From the NCBI RefSeq assembly GCF_014596915.1, contig NZ_JACVWU010000001.1, forward strand, positions 124,001 through 188,000: 64,000 bases of DNA, written 5' to 3'. The notes below the pieces were generated by a model, which was not told where the DNA came from, ran no database searches, and saw only the letters and a list, made by a program, of their open reading frames with translations. Shown here in pieces: positions 48,411 to 57,020 of the stretch (the first letter of the stretch is position 1; each line of letters begins with the position of its first letter). Made by a program: the position numbers and the translations under genes. This stretch comes from Streptomyces sp. TRM68416. GTDB taxonomy: Bacteria > Actinomycetota > Actinomycetes > Streptomycetales > Streptomycetaceae.

Positions 48411-48625
48411 CCCTACCCGTCCCGTCCCCTGGGGGCTCCGCCCCCAGACCCCCGGGCCTTTGCCCACCCACCACCCGACTCGGTGAGTTGAGAGGTTCAC
48501 TTTTCAGCCCACTGGAAACGGGTGGTTGGGTGGGCAAAGGCCCAGGGGTCCAGGGGGCAGAGCCCCCTGGGCGGGGCCGAAGGGGCAGCAGCCCCTGGGG
48601 ACGGGAAGGGAAGGGGCGGCGGGGG
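48411..48625. repeat. Dispersed palindromic repeat, copy 2 (about 200-bp imperfect inverted repeat)
   Basis: The left arm (48413-48477: CCCGTCCCC, TGGGGGCTCCGCCCCCAG, GGGCCTTTGCCCACCCACC) pairs with the right arm (48520-48606: GGTGGTTGGGTGGGCAAAGG, CCAGGGGGCAGAGCCCCCTGG in two blocks, GGGGACGGG). The whole could fold into one long hairpin. The left half matches copy 1 at 27828-27900 almost base for base. It lies between convergent-free gene ends and may terminate transcription. Confidence 0.85.
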
Positions 48626-48641
48626 CGAAACCAACCCCCCG

Positions 48642-49772
48642 TCACATCCCCCGCACCGCCCGCGCCACCCGCGACCCCGCCGCAGCCCTCGGCCGACTGT
48701 CCGCCGCCCGCCGCCGCGGATGCACCGTATTCGCCAGCAGCACCAGAAACGTGTCCGTCGCCCGGTCGAGCACCAGCATCGTCCCGGTGAACCCCGTATG
48801 CCCCGCAGCCCCCCGCCCCGCCAACTCCCCCATGAACCACTCCTGGTCCAGCGCGAACCCCAACCCCGGCGGCGTCAGCAGCAGTTCCACGAAGTCCGGC
48901 CCGAGAATCCGCGCCGGCCCGTACGAGCCCCCCGCCAGCAGCGTCCGGCAGAACACCGCCAGATCCCGCGCCGTGGAGAACAGCCCCGCATGCCCGGCCA
49001 CCCCACCCAACGCCCACGCGTTCTCGTCGTGCACCACCCCCCGCAGCATCCCCCGGTCCGCCTTCGCCCACGGCCGCCGCTGATCCTCCGTGGCCGCCGC
49101 CCCCGGACAGGGCCCGAAGCGGGTCGCGGCCATCCCGAGCGGCCGGGTGATGCCGTCCCGCACCAGGACGTCGAGCCCCCGCCCCGTGATCCGCTCCAGC
49201 ACATGCTGAAGCACCAGCGGATTCAGGTCCGAGTAGCAGTACGTGCCGGGCACCCCCAACGGCACCTCCGCCCGCAGCCGCGCCACCCGCTCGGTGTCGT
49301 CGGCGCAGTCGTACAGAGGCAACTCCGGCCGCAGCCCCGAGGTGTGGGTGAGCAGTTGCCGTACCGTCACCCCGTACCGCGCCGCCCCGCGGAAGTCCGG
49401 CAGATACGCCCCGACCTCGGCGTCGATACCGAGTGTGCCGCGCTCGATCTGCTGCACGGCGGCGACGGCCGTGAACAGCTTCGTCAGGGAGGCGAGGTCG
49501 AAGGGGGTGCCCACGGTCATCGGCACACGCTCCGACGCCGGCAGCTCCACCCCCGTGTCACGCGCCGCGTCGTAGGAGGCGTACCGCACGGCCCACCCGG
49601 CCGCCTCCTCGACGGCCACACAGGGGCCGCGCCCGGCGATCACGACGGTGCCCGCCGCCCAGGGGCGCTCGCCGGTGGTGAGATCGTGGACCTCACGGGT
49701 CAGCCGCCGGAGTTCCTCCGGGTCGAGCCCGGCCCGTTCGGGTGTGCCGCTGCGCAGTCTCGGCGCGCTCAG
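48642..49772 (-). CDS. Serine hydrolase, class C beta-lactamase/esterase fold, CTG start
   Basis: 376 aa. SxxK nucleophile motif in FDLASLTKLFTAVA, second motif as YSD in TYCYSDLNPLVLQ, third motif GHTGFTGT (H-x-G). No signal peptide, so an intracellular esterase, peptidase or amide hydrolase is likelier than a true beta-lactamase. No ATG, GTG or TTG is available where the protein should begin. The only well-placed codon is CTG at 49772, inside the stop of the upstream MFS gene (CTGA) with GGAG upstream, the usual place for a coupled GTGA start. Confidence 0.82.
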   Translation of the reverse strand: MSAPRLRSGTPERAGLDPEELRRLTREVHDLTTGERPWAAGTVVIAGRGPCVAVEEAAGWAVRYASYDAARDTGVELPASERVPMTVGTPFDLASLTKLFTAVAAVQQIERGTLGIDAEVGAYLPDFRGAARYGVTVRQLLTHTSGLRPELPLYDCADDTERVARLRAEVPLGVPGTYCYSDLNPLVLQHVLERITGRGLDVLVRDGITRPLGMAATRFGPCPGAAATEDQRRPWAKADRGMLRGVVHDENAWALGGVAGHAGLFSTARDLAVFCRTLLAGGSYGPARILGPDFVELLLTPPGLGFALDQEWFMGELAGRGAAGHTGFTGTMLVLDRATDTFLVLLANTVHPRRRAADSRPRAAAGSRVARAVRGM

Positions 49773-51073
49773 TTCTCCGCTCCCTCCGCATGTTTGTGCC
49801 AGGGACGGCACATTCCCACGAAGCAGGCCGAGGCCACCAGTACGGCGGCCAGTTGGACCACGGCCATGGGAACGGCGGTGTCCTCTCCGGCGACCCCGAC
49901 CAGCGGCGAGGCGACCGCGCCGATCAGGAAGGACGACGTGCCGAGCAGCGCGGACGCCGATCCGGCCGCCCGCTTGGTGCGCAGCAGGGCGAGGGTCTGG
50001 GTGTTGGGCAGGATGATGCCCATCGCGGACATCAGGACGAACAGCGCGGCGGCCACCGGCACCAGACCGACCTCGCCGAAGACCCCCAGGGACATCAGCA
50101 GCAGCGCACCCGCGGCCAGCACGACCACCCCGAGACCCACCGCGAGCACTGCGTCCAGACGGGCCCGCCCGACCAGTACCTTGCCGTTGATCTGACCGAC
50201 CAGGACCAGGCCGACGGAGTTCAGGCCGAACAGCAGGCTGAAGGCCTGCGGGGAGGCACCGTAGATCTCCTGGATCACGAACGGCGAGGCCGCGACGTAG
50301 GCGAACAGCGTGGCGAAGGCGAAGCCGCCGGTGAGCATGTAGCCGGAGAAGGCGCGGTCGGCGAGCAGGCCGCGCATCGAGCGCAGGGCCTGCCCCACCC
50401 CGCCGTCGTGCCGGTCGGCGGGCGGGAGTGTCTCCGGGAGCTTCGCCCACACGACCCCGGCGAGCAGCAGCCCAATGGCCGTCAGGACGACGAACACGCC
50501 CCGCCAGTCCGTCACCCGCAGGACCTGTCCGCCGATGAGGGGCGCGACGATCGGTGCGGCCCCGGAGATCAGCATGAGGGTGGAGAAGAAGCGGGCCATG
50601 GCCACGCCGTCGTACAGGTCGCGGACGACGGCCCGGGCGATCGCGATGCCGGCCGCGCCGGAGAGGCCCTGCGCGAGGCGGAAGGCGACGAGTGCCTCGA
50701 CGGTGGGTGCGAACGCGCACAGGGCGGTGGCGACGACGTAGACGGCGAGGCCGATGAGCAGCGGGCGGCGGCGGCCCCACTTGTCGCTCATCGGGCCGAC
50801 GACGAGCTGGCCGAGGGCCATGCCGGCGAGGCAGGCGGTGAGGGTGAGCTGGACGGTCGCGGCGGGGGCGTGCAGGGACTCGGTGACCTGCGGCAGGGAG
50901 GGCAGGTACATGTCCATCGCCAGCGGGGGCGTGGCGGTCAGGCCGCCGAGGATGAGGGTGACGAGGAGGCTGGTGCGGCGCAGGGAACGGGCGGCCGGTT
51001 CCGTTCCCGGTGCGGCCGCCCGCGCCTCGCTCGTGTTCGATATGGATGCCCTGGACGCCCCGCTGTCGGGCAT
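49769..51073 (-). CDS. Bcr/CflA-type multidrug MFS exporter
   Basis: 434 aa, 12 spans. DHA1 Bcr/CflA features: ATPPLAMDMYLPSLPQV, LGQLVVGPMSDKWGRRRPLL (motif A) and GAAGIAIARAVVRDLYDG with SGAAPIVAPLIGGQVL (motif C). GGAGG lies close to the ATG. First gene of a two-gene coupled operon with the serine hydrolase. An exporter-hydrolase pair suggests resistance to or processing of one small molecule, but the substrate is unknown. Confidence 0.92.
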   Translation of the reverse strand: MPDSGASRASISNTSEARAAAPGTEPAARSLRRTSLLVTLILGGLTATPPLAMDMYLPSLPQVTESLHAPAATVQLTLTACLAGMALGQLVVGPMSDKWGRRRPLLIGLAVYVVATALCAFAPTVEALVAFRLAQGLSGAAGIAIARAVVRDLYDGVAMARFFSTLMLISGAAPIVAPLIGGQVLRVTDWRGVFVVLTAIGLLLAGVVWAKLPETLPPADRHDGGVGQALRSMRGLLADRAFSGYMLTGGFAFATLFAYVAASPFVIQEIYGASPQAFSLLFGLNSVGLVLVGQINGKVLVGRARLDAVLAVGLGVVVLAAGALLLMSLGVFGEVGLVPVAAALFVLMSAMGIILPNTQTLALLRTKRAAGSASALLGTSSFLIGAVASPLVGVAGEDTAVPMAVVQLAAVLVASACFVGMCRPWHKHAEGAEN

Positions 51074-51160
51074 GTGCCCCTCCCTCTCCTCGCGCTTCGG
51101 CCCCTATGCTCTCAGCCCGAACAGACTGCCGAAGGTCACTGGAACGAGGGTGGGGCCGGG

Positions 51161-52177
51161 ATGACGGAGAAGAAGGTGCGCTGGGGGATCCTGGCGACCG
51201 GTGGGATCGCGGCCGCGTTCACGGCCGATCTGGTGGACCTGCCGGACGCGGAGGTCGTGGCGGTGGCCTCGCGCTCGCAGGAGTCGGCGGACGCGTTCGC
51301 GGAGCGGTTCGGGATCGGGCGGGCGTACGGCGAGTGGGGTGCGCTGGCCGCGGACGAGGACATCGATGTCGTCTACGTCGCCACCCCGCACTCGGCGCAC
51401 CGGGCGGCCGCCGGTCTGTGCCTGGAGGCCGGGCGGAACGTGCTGTGCGAGAAGGCGTTCACGCTGAACGCGCGCGAGGCGGAGGAGCTGGTCGCGCTGG
51501 CGAAGGGGCGCGGGAGCTTCCTGATGGAAGCGATGTGGATGTACTGCAACCCCGTGATCAGGAAGCTCAAGGGGCTGGTGGCGGACGGGGCGATCGGCGA
51601 GGTGCGCAGCGTCCAGGCGGACTTCGGACTCGCGGGGCCCTTCCCGCCCGCGCACCGGCTGCGCGACCCGCTCCAGGGCGGGGGCGCGCTGCTGGACCTC
51701 GGCGTCTACCCGGTGTCCTTCGCCCACCTCCTGCTCGGCGAGCCCTCCGACCTCACCGCGAGAGCGGTGCTCTCGGACGAGGGCGTCGATCTCCAGACGG
51801 GAGCGCTGCTCTCCTGGGAGAGCGGCGCACTCGCTTCGGTGCACTGCTCCATCATCGGCGGTACGGCGACCTCGGCGTCCGTCACCGGTTCGCTCGGCCG
51901 GATCGACCTCCCGTCCGGCTTCTTCCACCCGGACCACTTCGTCCTGCACCGGGACGGCCGCGACCCCGAGAAGTTCCTCGCCGACCCCGCCGACGGCCCG
52001 CGCAGCACCCTGCGCCACGAGGCCACCGAGGTGATGCGCGCCCTGCGGGCCGGCGAGACCGAGTCCCCGCTGGTCCCGTTGGACGGCACGCTCGCGGTGA
52101 TGCGGACGCTGGACGCGATCCGCGAGCGGGTCGGGGTCCGCTATCCGATGGAGGCCGCGTCGGAGGACCACACCTGA
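51161..52177 (+). CDS. Gfo/Idh/MocA family oxidoreductase
   Basis: 338 aa NAD(P)-dependent dehydrogenase for a sugar- or polyol-like substrate. Rossmann start VRWGILATGGIAAAFTADL (G-x-G-x-x-A type), VYVATPHSAH, LCEKAFTLNAREAEELV (the catalytic EKP Lys variant EKAF) and LDLGVYPVSFAHLLLGEP (active-site region). The second motif 'EKP' reads EKA, common in this subgroup. Divergent from the Bcr exporter. Its last codons enter a 12-bp tandem repeat. Confidence 0.9.
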   Translation: MTEKKVRWGILATGGIAAAFTADLVDLPDAEVVAVASRSQESADAFAERFGIGRAYGEWGALAADEDIDVVYVATPHSAHRAAAGLCLEAGRNVLCEKAFTLNAREAEELVALAKGRGSFLMEAMWMYCNPVIRKLKGLVADGAIGEVRSVQADFGLAGPFPPAHRLRDPLQGGGALLDLGVYPVSFAHLLLGEPSDLTARAVLSDEGVDLQTGALLSWESGALASVHCSIIGGTATSASVTGSLGRIDLPSGFFHPDHFVLHRDGRDPEKFLADPADGPRSTLRHEATEVMRALRAGETESPLVPLDGTLAVMRTLDAIRERVGVRYPMEAASEDHT

Positions 52178-52240
52178 GAGCACCCCTGACACCGCACCTG
52201 ACACCACCCCTGACAGCGCACTTGACACCGCACCTGAGAC
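52169..52240. repeat. 12-bp minisatellite at the end of the oxidoreductase gene
   Basis: Six consecutive 12-bp units of the type CGCACCTGACAC / CACCCCTGACAC, starting within the final His-Thr-stop codons and running into the gap. Units alternate between two variants. Confidence 0.85.
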
Positions 52241-52309
52241 CACACCGGTCGTCCAGATACCGGACGTTTGAGTTCCACGGACTGGATGGCCCCCGTACGC
52301 TGCGGTCCC

Positions 52310-53068
52310 ATGACTGACAGTGGATCGAAGATCGCGGTCGTGACCGGTGCCGGTTCCGGGATCGGACGGGCGGTCGCCGTGGAACTGCTGCGGGCCGGCT
52401 GGTCCGTGGCGCTGGCCGGGCGCCGCCCCGAGACCCTGGAGGAGACGGCGGCGCTCGTACCGCAGAGCGCCTTTCTCACCGTACGGACGGACGTGTCGAA
52501 GCCGGAGGACGTGGCCGCGCTGTTCGCCGCGACCGTGGACCGCTTCGGCCGACTGGACCTGCTGTTCAACAACGCGGGGACGTTCGGCCCCGGCGGGGTG
52601 CCGGTGGAGGAACTGCCCTACGACGCCTGGCGGCACGTGGTGGACACCAACCTCAACGGGGCGTTCCTGTGCGCGCAGGCGGCGTACCGGCAGATGAAGG
52701 AGCAGGATCCGCAGGGCGGCCGGATCATCAACAACGGGTCCATCTCCGCCCATACGCCCCGCCCGCACTCCGTCGCCTACACGGCGACCAAGCACGCACT
52801 GACCGGCCTGACCAAGTCGCTGTCGCTGGACGGGCGGCCGTACGGCATCGCGGTCGGGCAGATCGACATCGGCAACGCGGCCACCGACATGACCGCGCGC
52901 ATGCAGACCGGTGCGCTCCAGGCCAACGGGGCAGTCGCCCCGGAACCGGTGATGGACGTGGCGGACGTGGCACGCACGGTCCGGCACATGGCGGAGCTGC
53001 CGCTGGAGGCGAACGTGCAGTTCGCGACGGTGTTGGCGACGGCGATGCCGTACGTGGGGCGCGGCTGA
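52310..53068 (+). CDS. Short-chain dehydrogenase/reductase
   Basis: 252 aa classical SDR. Cofactor motif [12 protein letters not shown], and the catalytic Ser-Tyr-Lys in [21 protein letters not shown]. No acidic residue right after the second strand (LAGRRPE) suggests NADP preference. The ATG at 52310 fits; the Shine-Dalgarno is absent, so the mRNA may be leaderless. Substrate unknown. Confidence 0.92.
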   Translation: MTDSGSKIAVVTGAGSGIGRAVAVELLRAGWSVALAGRRPETLEETAALVPQSAFLTVRTDVSKPEDVAALFAATVDRFGRLDLLFNNAGTFGPGGVPVEELPYDAWRHVVDTNLNGAFLCAQAAYRQMKEQDPQGGRIINNGSISAHTPRPHSVAYTATKHALTGLTKSLSLDGRPYGIAVGQIDIGNAATDMTARMQTGALQANGAVAPEPVMDVADVARTVRHMAELPLEANVQFATVLATAMPYVGRG

Positions 53069-53351
53069 GCGTCCCCACGAGGCCCGCGCTCCACAACTTG
53101 CACAACCGGAATTTAACCGTCCGCTCCATTGCGGCCGGTCGGCGGCTTATGCTCAACTCTCCTCCACAAGAACTTCACAGTCGGAGTGGAGGACTTCGGG
53201 CTACGAGGCTTCGGACTTCGGACTTCGGACCAAACCGAGGGGGGAGACGGCAGCCGTCCACGACACCGGGTGGGGGTGGGCCTCGCGTGGGACCGCGGGG
53301 CACGCACCGGGACGTGGGCGGCTGCCGTACATGCACGTGAGGCGTGCGGGC

Positions 53352-53678
53352 CTACGCCTGTCCCGTCTCGAACCGGGAGATGCGGCCGTCGTCCTCGACC
53401 TCGAAGTGCCAGCGGGTGCGCATCTCGCCCCAGGTGTCGTTGCGGTAGCGGGCGAGGAGGTCGCGGCCGCCGCGGGACTCGTTGTCGACCTCCAGGTGGC
53501 CGTTGGAGGAGAAGATCTCCCGGTCGATCCAGTCGGTGAGGTCACGGTCGGAGCCGTCGTCCGACATCGTCGCGCCGGGCACCAGCAGGCTCATGAAGGC
53601 CTCGCGGTCATGGGCGTTGACGGCGCTGACGAATGCCCGGACGGCCGGATCGCTGAGTTTGGCGGTCTGAATCGTCAT
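53352..53678 (-). CDS. NTF2/SnoaL-like small protein
   Basis: 108 aa with the cone-shaped NTF2-like pattern: VRAFVSAVNAHDREAFMSLL at the start (helix of the SnoaL group), then WIDREIFSSNGHLEVDNESR and WHFEVEDDGRISRFETGQ at the end. Family members are isomerases, hydrolases or binding proteins; role unknown. GTG 53693 is an alternative start. Confidence 0.8.
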   Translation of the reverse strand: MTIQTAKLSDPAVRAFVSAVNAHDREAFMSLLVPGATMSDDGSDRDLTDWIDREIFSSNGHLEVDNESRGGRDLLARYRNDTWGEMRTRWHFEVEDDGRISRFETGQA

Positions 53679-53810
53679 GTCCGCCAGACTCACACCGCTC
53701 CCGGACCCCCGCCACCCGAACGGCCGCGCGGGGAGCCCGGCCGGGTGTCGACAGTGCGACGGTGGAAACGCGGGAGGGGACTGTTCCTGCTGTCAGTTAC
53801 GGGAGACACC

Positions 53811-54368
<558 letters not shown>

Positions 54369-54392
54369 GCAAGTCCCTGGGGAGCCGTGGGC

Positions 54393-54452
54393 GCCGTGCG
54401 GGCCGTGCGGGCCGTGCGGGCCGTGCGGGCCGTGCGGGCCGTGCGGGCCGTG
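54393..54452. repeat. 9-bp microsatellite in the mazG-like leader
   Basis: GCCGTGCGG repeated six times head to tail plus a GCCGTG remnant, directly followed by the AAAGG ribosome site of the next gene. Perfect repeats suggest copy-number variation. Confidence 0.95.
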
Positions 54453-54465
54453 AAAGGCTGCCCCC

Positions 54466-54807
54466 ATGACGGATCAGGCCACCTCCCCCGACACCCTATG
54501 GACCGACATCGACGCCCTGTGGGCCTGGCTGGAGGCCAACGCCCCGGTCACCGGCCACGACGCCCTCCTCCTCCGCATCCTGAAACTCTCCGAGGAGGTC
54601 GGCGAGGTCTCCGAGGCGGTGATCGGCGTGACCGGCCAGAACCTCCGCAAGGGCATCACCCACTCCTGGGACGACGTCCAGGCCGAACTCTGCGACGTGG
54701 TCATCACCGCCCTGATCGCCCTGCGCACCCTCACTCCCGACGCCCGCGAGGTCTTCGCCCGCCATCTGGCGCGGGTGGCGGAGCGGTCGCTGGGGACGGG
54801 GACCTGA
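54466..54807 (+). CDS. MazG-like nucleotide pyrophosphohydrolase
   Basis: 113 aa, all-alpha NTP-PPase. Metal-binding pattern EExxE...ExxD is present as LKLSEEVGEVSEAVIG and DVQAELCDVVITALIAL. Single-domain MazG-like proteins hydrolyse (d)NTPs or modified nucleotides. AAAGG lies before the ATG; the microsatellite upstream could tune expression by changing leader length. Confidence 0.88.
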   Translation: MTDQATSPDTLWTDIDALWAWLEANAPVTGHDALLLRILKLSEEVGEVSEAVIGVTGQNLRKGITHSWDDVQAELCDVVITALIALRTLTPDAREVFARHLARVAERSLGTGT

Positions 54808-54866
54808 CGTGTGAGGCGCACGCCGCAGCATCGCGCGCCCCGGAGCCACTGTCAGTCCGCTGACGT

Positions 54867-54900
54867 ATCCTTCCCGCCGCCGCACACCGACTGGAAGGAT
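54867..54900 (+). promoter_or_regulatory. Hairpin masking the ribosome site of the DUF4246 gene
   Basis: ATCCTTCC (54867-54874) is perfectly complementary to GGAAGGAT (54893-54900), which contains the AAGGA Shine-Dalgarno of the TTG start at 54909. A second small stem GTCAG/CTGAC lies at 54851-54864. Folded RNA would block initiation; regulation is inferred. Confidence 0.55.
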
Positions 54901-54908
54901 CAAGAGAA

Positions 54909-56417
54909 TTGACTGGCCTGCCCGCTTTCCCGCTGCCGTTTCAAGCTTCCCCTTCCCTGCCGTTCGCAACGCCCCGGACGCTGCGGGAACTTCAGATGAT
55001 GCAGTGCAGCGCCCATATACGGGCGAAGCCGCGGTGGTTCGACAAGTTGAAGGACGCCGACATCGTCGCCAGGTGGACGCGGGAGGCGGTCGACCAGGGC
55101 CTCACCGAGGCGCAGGTCAGGTATGTGATGGCCGAACTCACGCACTACGCCGCGCTGCGAGACGGGCGAACAGGCATCGAGGTGTCGGCAGTTGACGGAG
55201 TGTGGCAGTCGGACACCCTGATCGACGACGAGCTCGGATCCCGGTTGCGTGAGGCGGTTCGGGTTCTGGAGGAGGTCCCGGAGGCGGAACAGGACTGGCA
55301 CCCCGGATCGGACGGCCAGGTACTGGACCTGGTCCACCCCTCACTGTTCTGCCTGGTGCGCGAGGTGAGCGGCGGCCCCGAGCGGGCTTGGCAGAACCCG
55401 ACGAACAGCTACTCGCGGTACGAGTTCTCGGAGAGGTTCCAGTGGCTGCCCACGGACGTCGACGTCAGCGAGGACGGCGAGGTCGCCTTCCGTTCGTACG
55501 TCAACAACGTCCACCCCGACAGGCACCGCGAACTGGCCGCCGTACTCCCGGAGTTGTTCGCCCGCATGCGCCCGCTGCTGGAGAACGTACTCACCGACCT
55601 GCACCACCCGCGCCCCCTGCGGATCGAGGCCGACCCCTACGGCTGGTACGACTCGAAGCCGGAGCACCCGGACAGGGCTTCCTACAGCGACGACGAGGCC
55701 TACGCGGAAGCCGTCCGCACCTGGGGAACGGCCTCGGACGACTGGTGGGAGAACCGCCGCCCGGTCATCCCGGACGCCCCGGCCTTCACCCCGCCCGAGC
55801 TGCCCGACGAGTCCGCCCGGGTCGACCTGCGCGGCCGCCGTCTCCAGGTCATCGTCAAACTCGCCACCATCCACCTCACCCCGGACAAGCCCGAATACCC
55901 CGGCGGTTCCTGGCACGTCGAGGGCATGCTGAACGAGCGGATCGTCTCGACCGGCATCTACTACTGGGACAGCGAGAACATCACCGAGAGCCACCTGAGC
56001 TTCCGGACGGCGCTGGACGATCCCGACTACGAGCAGAACGACGACAACGGCATGCGCCACGTCTACGGCCTGGAGGACGAGGACGCGCTGAACCAGGTAC
56101 TGGGATCCGCCCCGACCCCGGCGGGCCGCTGCCTGGCGTTCCCGAACATCCTGCAGCACCGCGTCAGCCCATTCCGCCTCACGGACGACACCCGCCCGGG
56201 CTACCGCAAGATCCTCGCGTTCTTCCTGGTCGACCCCTCGGAAACGATCGTCTCGACCTCCGACGTACCCCCGCAGCAGCCCTGGTCCGACACCACGACC
56301 ATGACGCTGAACCAAGCCAAGAAGTACCGCGAAGAACTCATGCAGGAACGCAAGTTCTTCGTCGACGAACACAACGAGCAGCTCTACGAACGGGAATTCT
56401 CCCTCTGCGAGCACTGA
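54909..56417 (+). CDS. DUF4246 family protein (2OG-Fe dioxygenase-like)
   Basis: 502 aa. Matches the pattern of DUF4246, a family better known from fungi. Conserved-looking core: LQVIVKLATIHLTPDKPEYP, GGSWHVEGMLNERIV, TGIYYWDSENITES and PNILQHRVSPFRL, ending RPGYRKILAFFLVDP. H-x-E in WHVEG with the later His in LQHRV and the Arg in RPGYRK fit the Fe(II)/2-oxoglutarate facial triad plus 2OG-binding Arg; that role is inferred. The TTG start has AAGGA 9 nt upstream inside a hairpin; no nearer ATG keeps the whole N-terminus. Confidence 0.8.
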   Translation: MTGLPAFPLPFQASPSLPFATPRTLRELQMMQCSAHIRAKPRWFDKLKDADIVARWTREAVDQGLTEAQVRYVMAELTHYAALRDGRTGIEVSAVDGVWQSDTLIDDELGSRLREAVRVLEEVPEAEQDWHPGSDGQVLDLVHPSLFCLVREVSGGPERAWQNPTNSYSRYEFSERFQWLPTDVDVSEDGEVAFRSYVNNVHPDRHRELAAVLPELFARMRPLLENVLTDLHHPRPLRIEADPYGWYDSKPEHPDRASYSDDEAYAEAVRTWGTASDDWWENRRPVIPDAPAFTPPELPDESARVDLRGRRLQVIVKLATIHLTPDKPEYPGGSWHVEGMLNERIVSTGIYYWDSENITESHLSFRTALDDPDYEQNDDNGMRHVYGLEDEDALNQVLGSAPTPAGRCLAFPNILQHRVSPFRLTDDTRPGYRKILAFFLVDPSETIVSTSDVPPQQPWSDTTTMTLNQAKKYREELMQERKFFVDEHNEQLYEREFSLCEH

Positions 56418-56470
56418 AGTGCGTTCTGGAACGTGAGCACTGGGATGTGCCCCGAGAAGGGCCGCCGCCG

Positions 56471-56881
56471 TCAGCCGAGCGAGCCGATTAGGTCATGGCA
56501 CGCCTCCTCGCAGCGACGGCACGCCTCGGCGCAGACCCGGCAGTGCTCGTGCCGCTCGGCATGGCGTCGGCACTCGTCACCGCAGGCCTTGCAGACGGTC
56601 GCGCAGGCTTGGAGGATCGCTCGGGTGACATTGGCGTCGTAACCGGTGTGCCGGGAGAGAACGGCGGCGGTGGCGTTGCAGATGTCGGCGCAGTCGGCGT
56701 CGGTCCGCATGCACTTGGTCAGCTCGCTGACCATCTCCTCCGACATGCAGGCGTCGGCGCACGCGGTGCAGGCCTGTGCGCAGGCGACGCATTCCTCGAT
56801 GCAGCGGGCGAGCTTGTCGCGGTCGACCCGGCCCAGGTCGGCGGGGTAGGTGGCGAGCATGTCCTTCACGGCTGTGGTCAT
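56471..56881 (-). CDS. Four-helix-bundle copper-storage protein (Csp/DUF326-like)
   Basis: 136 aa with 18 cysteines, nearly all in CxxC or CxxxC spacing along amphipathic helices: CIEECVACAQACTACADAC, CRVCAEACRRCEEAC, and pairs between. Csp proteins bind many Cu(I) ions on Cys lining the inside of a four-helix bundle. There is no signal peptide, so it belongs to the cytosolic Csp3 type, and the Cys number equals the well-studied Csp3. Residues HAERHEHC probably line the entrance. GGAGG lies 5 nt before the ATG. No copper regulator or ATPase is adjacent. Confidence 0.9.
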   Translation of the reverse strand: MTTAVKDMLATYPADLGRVDRDKLARCIEECVACAQACTACADACMSEEMVSELTKCMRTDADCADICNATAAVLSRHTGYDANVTRAILQACATVCKACGDECRRHAERHEHCRVCAEACRRCEEACHDLIGSLG

Positions 56882-57020
56882 GGAAGCCTCCAGGTCATGG
56901 TGGAGCCCGGGGCGTACGGGCATCCGAACGTCCCGTAACGGGTAACACCGGGACCTGCGCGGGAAACCCGGCAGGCAGCCGCCGTCGGCGAACGGACAGC
57001 GCCCCTGCCGCCCCCTCGGA

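Noticed and set aside
48642..50780. 712-codon frame joining the serine hydrolase with upstream sequence
   Set aside because: The upstream part is antiphase to the intact Bcr-type MFS gene; the hydrolase family start lies near 49772.
54393..54452. CRISPR-like array
   Set aside because: The units are 9 bp with no spacers; it is a microsatellite. The 31-, 34- and 44-bp arrays also lack unique spacers. No cas genes are present.
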